Part shown: piece after piece, positions 30,856 through 41,458 of the stretch
Layout of the letters: each line of letters opens with the position of its first letter
How positions within the stretch are numbered: the first letter of the stretch is position 1
Source: Fragilaria crotonensis
Lineage: Eukaryota > Bacillariophyta > Fragilariophyceae > Fragilariales > Fragilariaceae
Assembly (NCBI GenBank): GCA_022925895.1
Contig: JAKSYS010000364.1
Coordinates: 1-60,996 of the forward strand
Direction: 5' to 3'
DNA length: 60,996 nucleotides
The notes under the pieces: generated by a model
What the model was told of the DNA's origin: nothing
Databases searched by the model: none
The model's input: the letters and a program-made list of their open reading frames with translations, nothing else
Made by a program: the position numbers and the translations under genes

Positions 30856-33405
30856 ATGTCGAATGTGGAGGGCCTCGATCAGCTGAAGAACTTCATCCGA
30901 TCAACCTTTGGTCGCCTTGTTCGGCATGATGTCGCATGGGCTCAATTTTTACTGGGTACCAGCAAATCGTTTCTGACTGAGGTGACAAATTCTCTTCCCC
31001 ATTTAAGAGACAAATGGTATGCACGCCTACGTCAATTTTTGTGCAATATCGGTGGGTCACTCGACCTACAACCATCGTTCGTTCCTCCGCTCGAGCGAGA
31101 CAACGGCATGTACATTATGGATCTGATCCTTCAGAATCAATTCTTTTCAGATGAAGAGATTCGACAGTTGAATTACTGTTGACTGTACCTTATGGCTGTC
31201 ACAGTGGCTGATTTGACAAATGCAGCAGGTACACGGCTGGATAAACATTTGCTACACGGGAATCTCAATGGTCCTCAGAGCAGTCGTACGACATGTCCCC
31301 ATTTTGACCATGGACTCCAATTGTCGGAATCGCACTGGATTCTATGGAAAACTGCGAATCGATTGTGGAGTTACCAAAAGGGCACTCTTTATAAACCTCT
31401 TGGGCCCTGGAGAGCACTGAGGCCAGGCGAGCGACGACGGCGGCGGCGGTCGTGACATGCCTATCGCGATGGGGGCATGCTGTATGTAAGGCAGTCATTG
31501 GGATTCCGAGTGTATCTGGCGCATGACTCATCGGCTCAGATGTTCTCCGATGTCAATAAGGAAAAGGCAACAGTGCTTGAACTACCACTTTCTGCTTTTC
31601 CGGTGGATGTCATAAGAGTAATGACCGTTCAAGAGGAGTGGAAAATAGAGTCTCCTCTGTCCCTTCATACTCCATGTCCTCCGATAGCTACACCGATGAA
31701 TTTCAACTCGTATGTTAGCAGCTTTGATGAATGGGAACGGGAACTTCTCGAATTGGTATCCCTGCGGTATGATGTACGAACCACCATGGCGATGATGATG
31801 GAAACAATTTTTTTGGTGGCATGTGACGGCTCCATTCGACATCAAACGGATGCGTCATTTGGATGGGTACTATCTTCTCCAACAGGTGCACTCTACGCGC
31901 GCTGTCACGGTCCAGCTCGTGGATTCCGACCCACTTCACATGGAGCCGAGGCATATGGTATGTTGTCCATATTTCGCTTTCTAATACGCATAGCAAGTTA
32001 TATGGCGGCACCAAGAAAGAAGTCCTGGAAATGTACGATTGTTTGTGACAATCTCAGGTTGGTTCAGGAGATTCAATCATTTGTCTCTCCAGGGATGATA
32101 CCCGACGGCGACCAGCATTCACCGGATGTGAAGTGGAAGGGCGGACGAAAAGGCACTCTCGCATCAGATTGGGACATCGGTAATGAAATTTATTACAATT
32201 TCCTGCATCTACCTGGAGTTCAAATAAAGCATGTACAGGGACACTAAGACGGCGCATCTCCTTACGCTGACTTATCGATTTTCGCTCAATTAACTGTCGA
32301 GGCCGATGCGTGGGCTGGCTCTTACGAAGACCTGTACGGGGAGGCCCGGACGACAGTGCACTTGTTCCCTCATGCCGGGGTTCAATTGAATCTCGCCCAG
32401 GGTACTATCACCTATAAGATACACCAAGCAGTCACGGAACAATGGATTGCCACCATCCACAACGCCATCGATTGGAAAATTCAAGACGAAGTGTTTCATC
32501 AACGCATTGAAGACAAACAACTCTTCACTGATTTTATCCAAGAGTCACTTCCTACGAATGAGCATGTGCATCGAAAGTTTCCCACTGAAAGTGCGTTATG
32601 CCCTCGATGTGGCAATATCCCAGAGGACCGCGACCATGTCATTAAGTGCCAACACAGTGCAGAGTGGCAAGAGAGTACCCTGATAGCTCTCGAGAAAAAA
32701 TGTGTGGATCTTTGCTCCCGACCTGGTTTGTTGGATAGTCTCCTTACTGGACTCTCCCGGTGGATGAAGGATCTGCCTCCCGTGGAAGCCAGTCGCTACC
32801 CGGCAGTTTATAATGGCGTCATTAGCACACAAACCATGATTGGGTGGCGGCATCTCTTTAGTGGACGTTCGTCCAAAGAGTGGGCTATCCTACAGGACGA
32901 TTTTCTGCGTGACTATGAAGTTGCACCGGACCCACGTCACAGTGCTGGTGAAGTTTGGTGCATTCAAGTTCTAACAGTGTTGTGGGAGCAGTGGACAATT
33001 CTGTGGACCACACGTTACAACAGCAACAAAAGCAACAGCAATAGAATCTCCGTTGGTAACGCTTTGTCACCGAACAACGACTTGCGAATCAAAGTAAAGA
33101 GACGGTTGAGGGCATTTCGCGGTACTATTGACCGTATCGTGGACCCTCGCTTTCGCGATGAATGGCTCAGTGCTCTTGACTTGGCGATACCGAAAGGTTC
33201 GAAAGCTGTGAAGAATTTGATAGATCAAAATGAACGCAATGGCATTGTCCAAAAAAGAAAGAAAAAAGTATCTGGAAAGAGAAGACGATCCGAAGTGGTC
33301 GCAAACGGAAGTGAGAAGACAGAGACCCCCCAACACCAGTCGATACAATCACACCGAAGCAACAGGGGGCGATCGAAGAAGAGGAAACGATCTGGTGGAT
33401 CGTAG
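30856..33405 (+). pseudogene. LINE-like retrotransposon 3' part: RNase H and zinc-knuckle region, three in-frame stops
   Basis: One reading frame runs the whole length, interrupted only by stops at 31180-31182, 31453-31455 and 32245-32247. Around 31825 there is an RNase H domain: VACDGS (first Asp), SHGAEAYGML (Glu), VCDNLRLV (Asp) and HVQGH followed, after the stop, by DG and later VEADAWAG. The third stop is a TAA where Gln would be expected. At about 32597-32650 lies a CxxC...HxxxC motif (CPRCGNIPEDRDHVIKC), as in the tail of non-LTR polyproteins. The C-terminus is very basic. The upstream reverse transcriptase is missing, consistent with 5' truncation. No poly(A) tail or target duplication was found. 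Confidence 0.72.
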
Positions 33406-34175
33406 GAAACGCGCGCGCCCCAAGGAGTCGACGTTTGGTTCCCTGACGGTGAATTGGCCAGTGCGGCGACAAGAACCGTGCGTGTACTGATACAGTAGAT
33501 GGGTACTTTGTAGAGATGTGTCTGCGTGCGTGAGGCCCAGTTTAGTTCTCTAGTGAGCCGACTTGAATCAAAAGTAGTAATGATCCATATGTCAGCTAGC
33601 TATTCAACCGATGACTCTACTGACAATTGTACACTTCGGGATGAATGTTCAGTTCTGCCACGAACTAGGAACACACGCTACACGGACATGATTAAGATTT
33701 CATTGCACTTTTGCAACGTGTCGATTTCGGTCCAGAATTTTTATTTTTCGTCCCGAGTTTCTGATTCTGTTGATCTACACAAACGTGTATAGTATGTAGT
33801 TCATACGCAGTCTGACACACCCTGACAAGCATGTGCATGATGTTCGGGTTGCGCGAAGTCCGTGCCTGGAGGAAATGGAAACTACAGATTCGCATGATGC
33901 TAGTCAAGTGGATTGCGTCGACGTCAAACATGAATAACAACTACGAAGAAGCTAATCATGTGTTAATCGAAAATCCAAACTGAACTCCAGTAGCTTGTCA
34001 TGGAGAATGCCTGTAGTCGTTCCCTCCATCATGTTTTTGTTTCAGACATGTGATCGTAGTTTTTCTCCTTCCTTATGGATCCTTGTGGTATATGTGACTG
34101 TATCGTTGTGAGTGGTGGCATAACTGGGTAGAGCGGCAATGTGCGGTGATAGGCGTTGATGATGACTGCTCGTTT
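33406..34175. other. Intergenic region
   Basis: 770 bp with only short ORFs lacking motifs. It contains the 3' flank of the LINE relic and the 3' UTR of the thioredoxin gene. Confidence 0.45.
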
Positions 34176-34821
34176 TCACCTATGTTCTTCAATCAATTCC
34201 TGAAGACGTGTAGGATTGGCACCCATGAGTCGCTCCACAACCTCCCCATCCTTGATGAAGACAAAGGTGGGCATGGCAGAAACGTTGTACTTGGCTGCCG
34301 TCTCTGGATTCTCGTCGACATCAACCTTGACAAAGATGACCGTACCCGCAAACTGCTCGCTCAATTCGGAAAAGAGCGGAGCAATCATTTTGCATGGACC
34401 GCACCAACTAAATGAGAGGGAATCATGGGAAAAAGTCAGCGGTGGTTTGAAGAATAAACAATTGTAGAATTACAACACAAAATCATTCAGTGCGACATCA
34501 AGTGGAGTTGTAAAAGGATGACACGCACCTCGCCCAGTGATCCACTACTACTAGGGCACCATTGGCATTGATAAGAATGGCTTCCAAATCAGCCTGAGTA
34601 TCCGCCACCAAGACTTCTCCTCCACGTACGGTAAAAGCACAGCGCTTGAAGCTGGGAACGCCACCAAAGGAAGCCGACAAATTGGTGGTCGTTTTGCTAG
34701 AAGCAGACAACGTCGCCGTCGTGGTTTTGGAGGAAGCCACGATCTTAGGCGTTGGGGTTGCCTTGGCTACGGCGTGGGACAAGAGAAAGACGAGGAGGGA
34801 TAGCAGAGATTGAGACTTCAT
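34176..34821 (-). CDS. Thioredoxin with N-terminal targeting sequence (2 exons)
   Basis: Exons 34529-34821 and 34176-34407, with a 121-nt GT-AG intron (phase 2); about 174 aa. Residues 1-20 are a signal peptide (SLLSLLVFLLSHAVAKA), followed by a Ser/Thr-rich stretch, so the secretory route or plastid is likely. There is no clear Phe right after the predicted cleavage site, so plastid targeting is less certain than for the other candidates. The thioredoxin fold follows, with the redox site WCGPC at residues 99-103 (HWASWCGPCKMIAP), VKVDVDENPETAAKYNV, and the cis-Pro loop SAMPTFVFIKDG. The intron splits the Ser codon just before the active-site Trp. The function is dithiol-disulfide exchange. 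Confidence 0.93.
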
Positions 34822-35106
34822 GATCGTATCGATGTAGGGTGAAGCGGGCGATTAATAGATCGCTGGTTGTCCTAATATGATAGGAGTCGGCGAGACGCAG
34901 AATGTGTAGATCGTGGGACGTGGGGCGATCCATGATGCATAGCATGATGCTTGATGTATGATGTACTCCGAGTATGATGTATGATGTATGATTTGTATCA
35001 TATGTACTGAGTACATGATTACTCTACTGTAGTACTGGTACTCCATACGACTGTATGTCAGTATGTCATACTCTGAGTACTCTGTAATTGTACCGGTACG
35101 GGAATC
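34822..35106. other. 5' region of the thioredoxin gene
   Basis: 285 bp between the thioredoxin start and the hAT target duplication. It contains repeated ATGATGTATGATGT words (about 34931-35001) and a TACCGGTA palindrome (35091-35098). The hAT insertion lies just upstream of the likely promoter. Confidence 0.4.
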
Positions 35107-35114
35107 CTGAACAT
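35107..35114. repeat. hAT target-site duplication, left (CTGAACAT)
   Basis: An 8-bp copy identical to 37813-37820, bounding the hAT element. Confidence 0.95.
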
Positions 35115-37812
35115 CAAGGGTGGCAAAAACCTAATTTTGATATTTTCAATTTAAGGTTTAGGTTTAAACCTAGTTAAACCTAGTTAAACCTAAATTCCAA
35201 ACCTAACGTACCGGGCACCGTACTTCGTGTACTGTACTATGATGTAAACGTGCACTGAAGATACAGCATCTACGCCGGAAGTAGACATAGTTGTAACAAG
35301 CAAGTACTACGTACATGGTACTCCGAGTACATAGTACATGCTAATTTAACATTATACCTGACCCAGCACAACCACTTCGTTGGCTTCATCCTCCTCTTCT
35401 GCTGATGAGTAATATACGCTGCTGTCAGCCTCCGACTCCTCATAAATGCAATCCGAAAATGCAGCATGGTTGGACTTGATGTAGACCAGCTTCTCCACTG
35501 TCTTGGGGGCCAAGGAGTTCCTCAACTTTGTGTGCACAAAGCCCATCGTCGAAAAATTTCTCTCGGATGCTGCAGATGATGTGGCCAACGTAAAAAGCTT
35601 TATACAAATCCTTTGAAGATCCGGCCATGCTGCACCGTCTGACTGCCAGTATTGCAATGGGGTCTTGACCCTTAACCAACATCTTGAATCGGAAGCTGTT
35701 CCCTACCTTCTCTTTCATCGCTGAAATTGTGTATTCCGTATACTGAAGATAAAGCACTTCTCTCCTTTCATCATCAACAGGAGTCTTGTCATCCACTGGC
35801 GTGTCAATCAGAATATTCTCAATTCTCCACGACGCGTGGTGTTCAGGCCTTCCCCGATGAACCGAGGATCTAGCAAGAATGCAAGCCCATGTGCCTTGCC
35901 ATACATGAAGTGATAGCGACTTTTTGACAATTTGATCAGGTAGTCGACCTCGTTGATGCTTGCGTGACCATCGAAGTGCAGCTTTGAAAACTGGTCTGGG
36001 AGAGCATTGAAGTCAGGCCAAACTTCGGAGACTGGGACGGAGTCTGACTGGTATTTAACAATCAGGGCATCGATAGGTGTGAGAATTGCGAGAGACTTCT
36101 CCAGCTGTGCAACAAAATTGTCGCTTGTGATGATGCCCTTGATGCGTATGCGCTCCACTTTCTGTGCTGCCGTGCCCTTAATGAAATCTCGTGCAGTTAC
36201 GATCGCATGCAAAACCCTCTCCGACATCAGAAGTGTTTCACAACATCCTTTGATCGTGCCCCAACGTGTTGGAGCTGGACGAACCAACCCTCTAACGCCA
36301 GCCTTCTTCTGTTCAATGTACAGTTGTGCCTTCAGAGCGTGACTGTTGTGGAACAGTTTGACGATATCTTTGCATACTGAAATAAACTCAAGGAGATCTT
36401 CAAATGGGTAGCCGACTGGGTAGGATGGCTCGGCATCCCTCATTTTCTTAGTCTTTGTTGCACCAAATATGTCCTTGACAAACAAATTGAGTCCGTGAGA
36501 TGCACAACCTTGGAAGTAGGCGGATGGATGCTTTATCAAGAGCAGTTCCCATGCATTCTTGTTGGTGGATGTATTATCTGTGACGGCACCAGCAAAGGTT
36601 GTTGTTGGATACGATGCCATCACACGTTGAATGTCAGATGCAATCCATTCTGCATTATGACTCTGTTCTCCGGTGGATACAGACTCGAGAAACAAGGTTG
36701 ATGATGGCGACGTGGCCATGTAGTTAACAATTGGCTCGTTCTTCACGTTTGACCATCCATCAGTTGTGAGACAAACAACAGTCCCAGCGTGTTCAAGGTG
36801 TTTGTTGACCTTTGTCTTCAACACTGCAAATGCCTTGTCAAGTAATGGGCCAGCAAGCTTCTTCCTGTTGGGAAGCACCGCATCTGGACGAAGCATCTTC
36901 ATGGCAGCTGCTAGGTTTGGCTCCTCGATTCGCTTGAAGGATGCGCCAGTGACATAGTAGTGCATGGATATTGCCTGCTCAAATCTTTCCTTTGTAAGGG
37001 CATTGATTTTTGGCAAAGATGGTCCTTAATTGATGAAGTCTGAGTCATAGATGATACCGCCTTTGACGAAGTCGATGCCACAGTAGGACTTGTTGTTTCA
37101 TAGTTGTCCAATGTTCTTGACAACTTTGCTCGCTTGTTTTTCATCTTTGATGTGATGTACCATTCGGGACGATCATCCATCTCGATACCATTCATTTCCT
37201 TACGAAATGCATGGCATGCATTGAGATGCTGCATTGCCTGTTCGCTTTTCTTGTGATGGTTAAATTTGGTGCGACAGTGCTTGCAAACAGCGCTCTTCAA
37301 CTTGTGTGGCTCTGTTTCGTCTGTAAAGTACTGCCAAAAAGACATGACTGCAGCACGGCCTCCTCTGGACGGCCTCTTCAAGTTCATGTTGGCTGACAGT
37401 TCATTATTGACAGCGGCATCAACATTGACAACGTATGCATTATGCATCATCATCTTCATCCATGACCTGCGACCTGCCAGTTGACGACACTCGGAAAGTG
37501 GTCGTAGTGCTGCTATTCAGCAAGCAAAGTTCTTTGAAATCAGAAAACAAATGAGAATGAGGAGCTCACTGATCTATTCTCTTAATCTTGCATTCTTTAA
37601 TTGATCCTCGCTCTTTTACCTTCCTCGCCGATCCTCATGGTCACTACCTCGCTCGCCGTAACTTGCCAGAAGTCTTCAAGTAAGTCGTAACCCGTAACCC
37701 TAAACCCTCGAGTTAAACCAAAAACCTAAATTATTCGTCAAAAATGAAATCTAGGTTTTAGGTTCAAACCTAGTAAAACCTAGTTGAGTTAAACCTAGCG
37801 TTGCCACCCTTG
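35115..37812 (-). mobile_element. hAT DNA transposon, 2698 bp, with TIRs and TSD
   Basis: Flanked by a perfect 8-bp duplication CTGAACAT. Both termini read CAAGGGTGGCAA inward (12 bp perfect). The subterminal 80-100 bp at each end are packed with AAACCTA/TAGGTTT words, several tandem (AAACCTAGTT repeated on the left). Inside is a minus-strand hAT transposase gene broken by frameshifts. The well-kept ends suggest a fairly recent insertion or one still mobilised in trans. Confidence 0.95.
35352..37459 (-). pseudogene. hAT transposase, frameshifted
   Basis: The coding traces run 37459 to about 37010, 37016 to 35808, about 35820 to 35660, then 35657 to 35352. The N-terminus has a BED-type zinc finger (SFWQYFTDE, then VCKHCRTKF and LNACHAF). 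The long central frame carries the catalytic core: CLTTDGWSN and GAVTDNTSTN (two Asp positions) and CASHGLNLFVKD. The last piece has the hAT dimerisation domain (TSSAASERNFSTMGFVHTKL). Frame changes at about 37010, 35810 and 35650 break it; none looks like a GT-AG intron. This copy should not make an intact transposase. Confidence 0.9.
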
Positions 37813-37820
37813 CTGAACAT
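37813..37820. repeat. hAT target-site duplication, right (CTGAACAT)
   Basis: Identical to 35107-35114; confirms the right edge of the element. Confidence 0.95.
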
Positions 37821-39772
37821 ATGTTGTTAAGCAAAATTTGGCACAAATCGTACTCTACTAGTATATCCTACATGTCGATATGCGCATGTACTACGAGTAC
37901 GACGTACCGGTAGATCGAGTCATCTCGTAAGTCAAATTTCACGTGATGGGCTATGGGCAGAATACCGGTAGATGATAGGTGAGTAGATGAGGGATGATCG
38001 GGATGATGGTTGGCTGCTGGGTGAGTACAGGAGGTTCCGGAATATCTTCTTTTTCGACGTTTAAAAGTCGACCGACATAAAAATAAGTGAAAACGGTCAA
38101 ATAAGTTTAGTGATTTTCCAGCGGAATTTCGTACTTGACAGTAATACTAAAATTCTCTGATCGAATATGAATACCTATCTAAATTCTCCTTAATCATGGA
38201 ATAGTGGAAATGTACGTACGACAAATTCGACTCGACAAAAAGGGAAGAGTAGAGGCTTGGAACAACACACAGTTAGAGACTGGTATGACAATCCGATGAC
38301 AGAATTCGTCACGTCTGATTCATATATGGAATTACTTGAGATACTCCGATGCATTCTAATGGAATCCTGTAATAAGGAATCGTCAAGATACATATGTTTT
38401 CATGCCGTTTCTTAAATTTTCTTAAGTTTTCTCAAACTTTCTTAAGAAACTTTAAGAAGATTTCAGTTGCTTAAATAATCTTTAATAATCTACTTGAATC
38501 TGGTACTAAAATCCGCTTTCTTAAATTATCTTAAATAATCTCAAACTTTCTCAATCGGACAAGAGAAAAAAAGAAGTTTCTCATATTTTCTTAAACTTTC
38601 TCATTCTTTCTCAACTATACTTGTACTTAACGCAAGATTCCTATCTATAACTCTTGTTCCAAAACAATTTGTCCGAACGATGGTCTGCCAACTCTAGGTC
38701 AAAATTATATCACCATATTGTGGAACAAGCTCGGGTTTACGAAGGTTTAGGTGACTTGGAAGGACACAAATACTTAATGGCAAATCAAATTATATAGTGT
38801 CGTTCTCGATTTGTACATAGAGTATCTGAGGTGTATTTCGTTTTGACATTGTATCTCATCGTGAATTACTGAATTTCGTAGTTGAGACATTTTCGGTATG
38901 CACTGAAACAATCGACCAACACTGTACGGAATACGATACTCCAGTACACAATTTAGAAGGAATTCCGGAACCTCCAGGTATTCATATGATGAGAGGTGAG
39001 GGAGGAAGCGTAGCGAAAGCGATCGTCGGGCGTCGGTGGTTTACGCGTGTTCCTAAATGTTCGTATGCATAGGTAGTATTGGTACTGTGTATTGTGTATT
39101 AGTCTGTTGGGCTGGATACTGGTTATGCTACTGGAGTACTATCAAATGCAGTACTACCGGGTGGTGTAGTACAGTAGTACTGAGATCATTGTACGTCTGA
39201 CATCTGACATCTGCAATTTTATCAATAGTCTGTTTTCTTTCGTTGTACTCTTAGTACTGCCGGTAGTACCTGGTATGATACTATGTAGCAGTAGACCCCC
39301 TCTACATGTGTGCGTGAGTAAAAAATCGTTGTCGTTCTTGAAGTTGCTTGGATGGATGCTTGTACTGTAGTATGTCATACAGTATTCGAATATATGCATA
39401 TATGTTGTACATGCGTACAGTAGCTTTTGTGTATGGTATGCTTATTGATGGTACTATATGGTACTGAGTATATGGTACTGTAGTACTTTGCATAGGTATG
39501 TCTGAAGTCTGAAATTTGAAATATGAAATCTGCACTGTGATTACGTACCAACGCAGAGTAAACTACAAGTACTCGGTACAACGCCCGTATGTCGTGTAGT
39601 CGTGTGTCTACTGATTCATTGCACGACGTCAAACTAAAATCTCACAACAAGCACGACAAGCAACAAGGGGAACTAATGGAAACTTGGGAGTTTTGAAGTG
39701 TTGTTGTGCGAAAAGTTCGGACGCAGCTGATAGCAAACAGAAATCGTTATATCGCCAGACGCAGAGAGTCTC
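37821..39772. other. Long intergenic region before the first CLC gene
   Basis: About 1.95 kb with no supported gene. It contains two TACCGGTA palindromes (37905-37912, 37963-37970), the TTTCTTAA-rich repeat patch (38400-38615), and GTACT-rich sequence in the last 700 bp. The promoter of the CLC gene should be at the right end. Confidence 0.5.
38400..38615. repeat. Degenerate TTTCTTAA / TTTCTCAAAC repeat patch
   Basis: Many imperfect copies of TTTCTTAA and TTTCTCAAAC in about 215 bp, with some in inverted order near 38440-38460 (AGAAACTTTAAGAAG). Unit boundaries are irregular; it is non-coding. Confidence 0.7.
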
Positions 39773-41458
39773 ATGATGAGAACAGGCTTGCTTTCCCTTC
39801 TGCTTCTAGCAGCTTCCGGGGAAGCGTTCGTGACACCACGCTGTGTTTTGACACCACCGGGGTACACGTCAAGAATGGTACCGGTACAATCAGTACTTCC
39901 AAGACGACAACGATCGCAGCGATCTGAAATCTTTCTTATTTCAGACGTGGATGATAACAATATGGCAAATGTAAATCCTCAAGTCAACGATGTGTCCAAT
40001 CGCGATGTGGATGACGGAGATGGTCGAGTGAGATCAGAAATCTATGTCTTGACTCAAGCAGCCTTAATTGGAATTCTCTCCGGTTGGTCAGTCGGAATCT
40101 TCAAGCTATCAATCGACGCCGTTCGCCGATTCGCATACGGATCGGTGCTTGCACAGACACCATTCCTGTATCCTCTCATTCCAGCAATGGGAGGAGTAGT
40201 GGTGGGGTTGTTGGCACTCTTGGGATCCTTTCCACCTGGGTTGCGAGGCACAGTGCAAGCTGTCGATGCACAATCTGAATTGACCTCTCGACAGCACGAC
40301 CGGAAGGGCAGTCTAGCCTTCCTAAGGAAAGCCATCGCAGCCGTCTTCACACTGGGAACTGGGTGCTCTCTGGGCCCGGAAGGTCCTTCGGTTGAGATAG
40401 GAATGTCGATGAGTCGCATGTGCATCAACGAATTTCCGATCGAGGGCAAGTTTCGGTCTAAGAAAATGCGCTCCCGTCTTCTTTTGGCTTGTGGTGCTGC
40501 CGCTGGAGTCGCGGCTGGTTTTAATGCTCCAATTTCCGGTGTGTTTTTTGCGCTCGAAATCGTGCAAGGCGCATTTGCTGGCCTGGATAAGAGCCAAGAG
40601 ACCATTGCAACTGCCACCTCCGGCAACATTTCAGCAATTCTGTTATCCTCGGTCCTGTCAGCACTCATCGCCAAGGCGCTCTTGGGCGATCACCTTGTCT
40701 TTGAACTGCACGAGTATACTCTACGCACACCACTATTAGAGTTGCCTCTGTATCTGATGCTTGGCGCCTTATCTGGACTTGTTGCCTTCGGCTTTAGTCA
40801 GGCCGCGACCATTTCCAAAAGTATATTTGACGGAAAACTGGGACCTGCACGCTTTCGAAAAGCTGTTGACGAGCTGCCAGCTCCTGCCAAGCCAGTCATC
40901 GGAGGCCTCGTTTGCGGCCTCGTTGGTCTGGTGTTTCCTCAGATTCTCTTCTTCGGATACGAAACACTCAATGGATTGTTGGCAAACGGTTCGTTACCCT
41001 TGGCCTTGTTGCTGTCACTTCTCGTTGTCAAGGTTGGAACGACTGCTATTTCTGCCGGGAGCGGGCTAGTCGGAGGAACCTTTGCTCCCTCGCTTTTCAT
41101 GGGTGGCATGGTGGGTGCTTCCTTTCACAACGTTATGAGCTCAATTTTCCACTTGGCCTCTGGAGCAGACGCTCTTCAAATCATGTCTGGTGGACCTCTT
41201 TTGGAATTGGCCGATGTCCCAGCCTATGCCATGGTTGGAGCCGCAAGCGTCCTGGCTGCACTTTTTCGAGCACCCTTGACGGCCAGTTTGCTCCTCTTTG
41301 AACTTTCGCGAGATTATGATGTTATTCTTCCTCTGATGGCCTCTGCTGGTGTGGCATCGCTAGTGAATGATTTGGTGGAACAGAAGTTTGAGCGAATGAC
41401 GCGAGACTCTGACTCCGTGAGTTGGGGAGTCCTTGCTGACAGCAAGGATTCAAAGTGA
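39773..41458 (+). CDS. Plastid-type CLC chloride channel, copy 1 (with presequence)
   Basis: 561 aa, single exon. The N-terminus has a signal peptide (GLLSLLLLAASGEAFVTP) with a GEAFV cleavage motif like ASAFAP, so plastid import is likely. The membrane domain from about residue 90 has CLC signatures: GTGCSLGPEGPSVEIG with the gating Glu at residue 203, and GSGLVGGTFAPSLFMGGMVG (the GxFxP anion-binding block). It also has RAPLTASLLLFELSRDYDVI, with the Tyr that coordinates the central anion. No C-terminal CBS domains are present. The proton-glutamate position of exchangers is Ile263 (FALEIV), suggesting a channel. It resembles plant CLC-e/f thylakoid channels. A near-identical copy lies 5.5 kb downstream. 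Confidence 0.9.
   Translation: MMRTGLLSLLLLAASGEAFVTPRCVLTPPGYTSRMVPVQSVLPRRQRSQRSEIFLISDVDDNNMANVNPQVNDVSNRDVDDGDGRVRSEIYVLTQAALIGILSGWSVGIFKLSIDAVRRFAYGSVLAQTPFLYPLIPAMGGVVVGLLALLGSFPPGLRGTVQAVDAQSELTSRQHDRKGSLAFLRKAIAAVFTLGTGCSLGPEGPSVEIGMSMSRMCINEFPIEGKFRSKKMRSRLLLACGAAAGVAAGFNAPISGVFFALEIVQGAFAGLDKSQETIATATSGNISAILLSSVLSALIAKALLGDHLVFELHEYTLRTPLLELPLYLMLGALSGLVAFGFSQAATISKSIFDGKLGPARFRKAVDELPAPAKPVIGGLVCGLVGLVFPQILFFGYETLNGLLANGSLPLALLLSLLVVKVGTTAISAGSGLVGGTFAPSLFMGGMVGASFHNVMSSIFHLASGADALQIMSGGPLLELADVPAYAMVGAASVLAALFRAPLTASLLLFELSRDYDVILPLMASAGVASLVNDLVEQKFERMTRDSDSVSWGVLADSKDSK

Noticed and set aside
37686-37700. Telomere repeat (CCCTAAACCC)
   Set aside because: Only one unit, inside the subterminal region of the hAT element; it belongs to that element's AAACCTA word cluster.
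40054-40674. 206-codon open frame antisense to CLC copy 1 (and 267 codons at 46915-47718 antisense to copy 2)
   Set aside because: It mirrors the highly conserved sense CLC gene in both copies; the antisense translation has no motif and its openness follows from codon bias of the sense strand.
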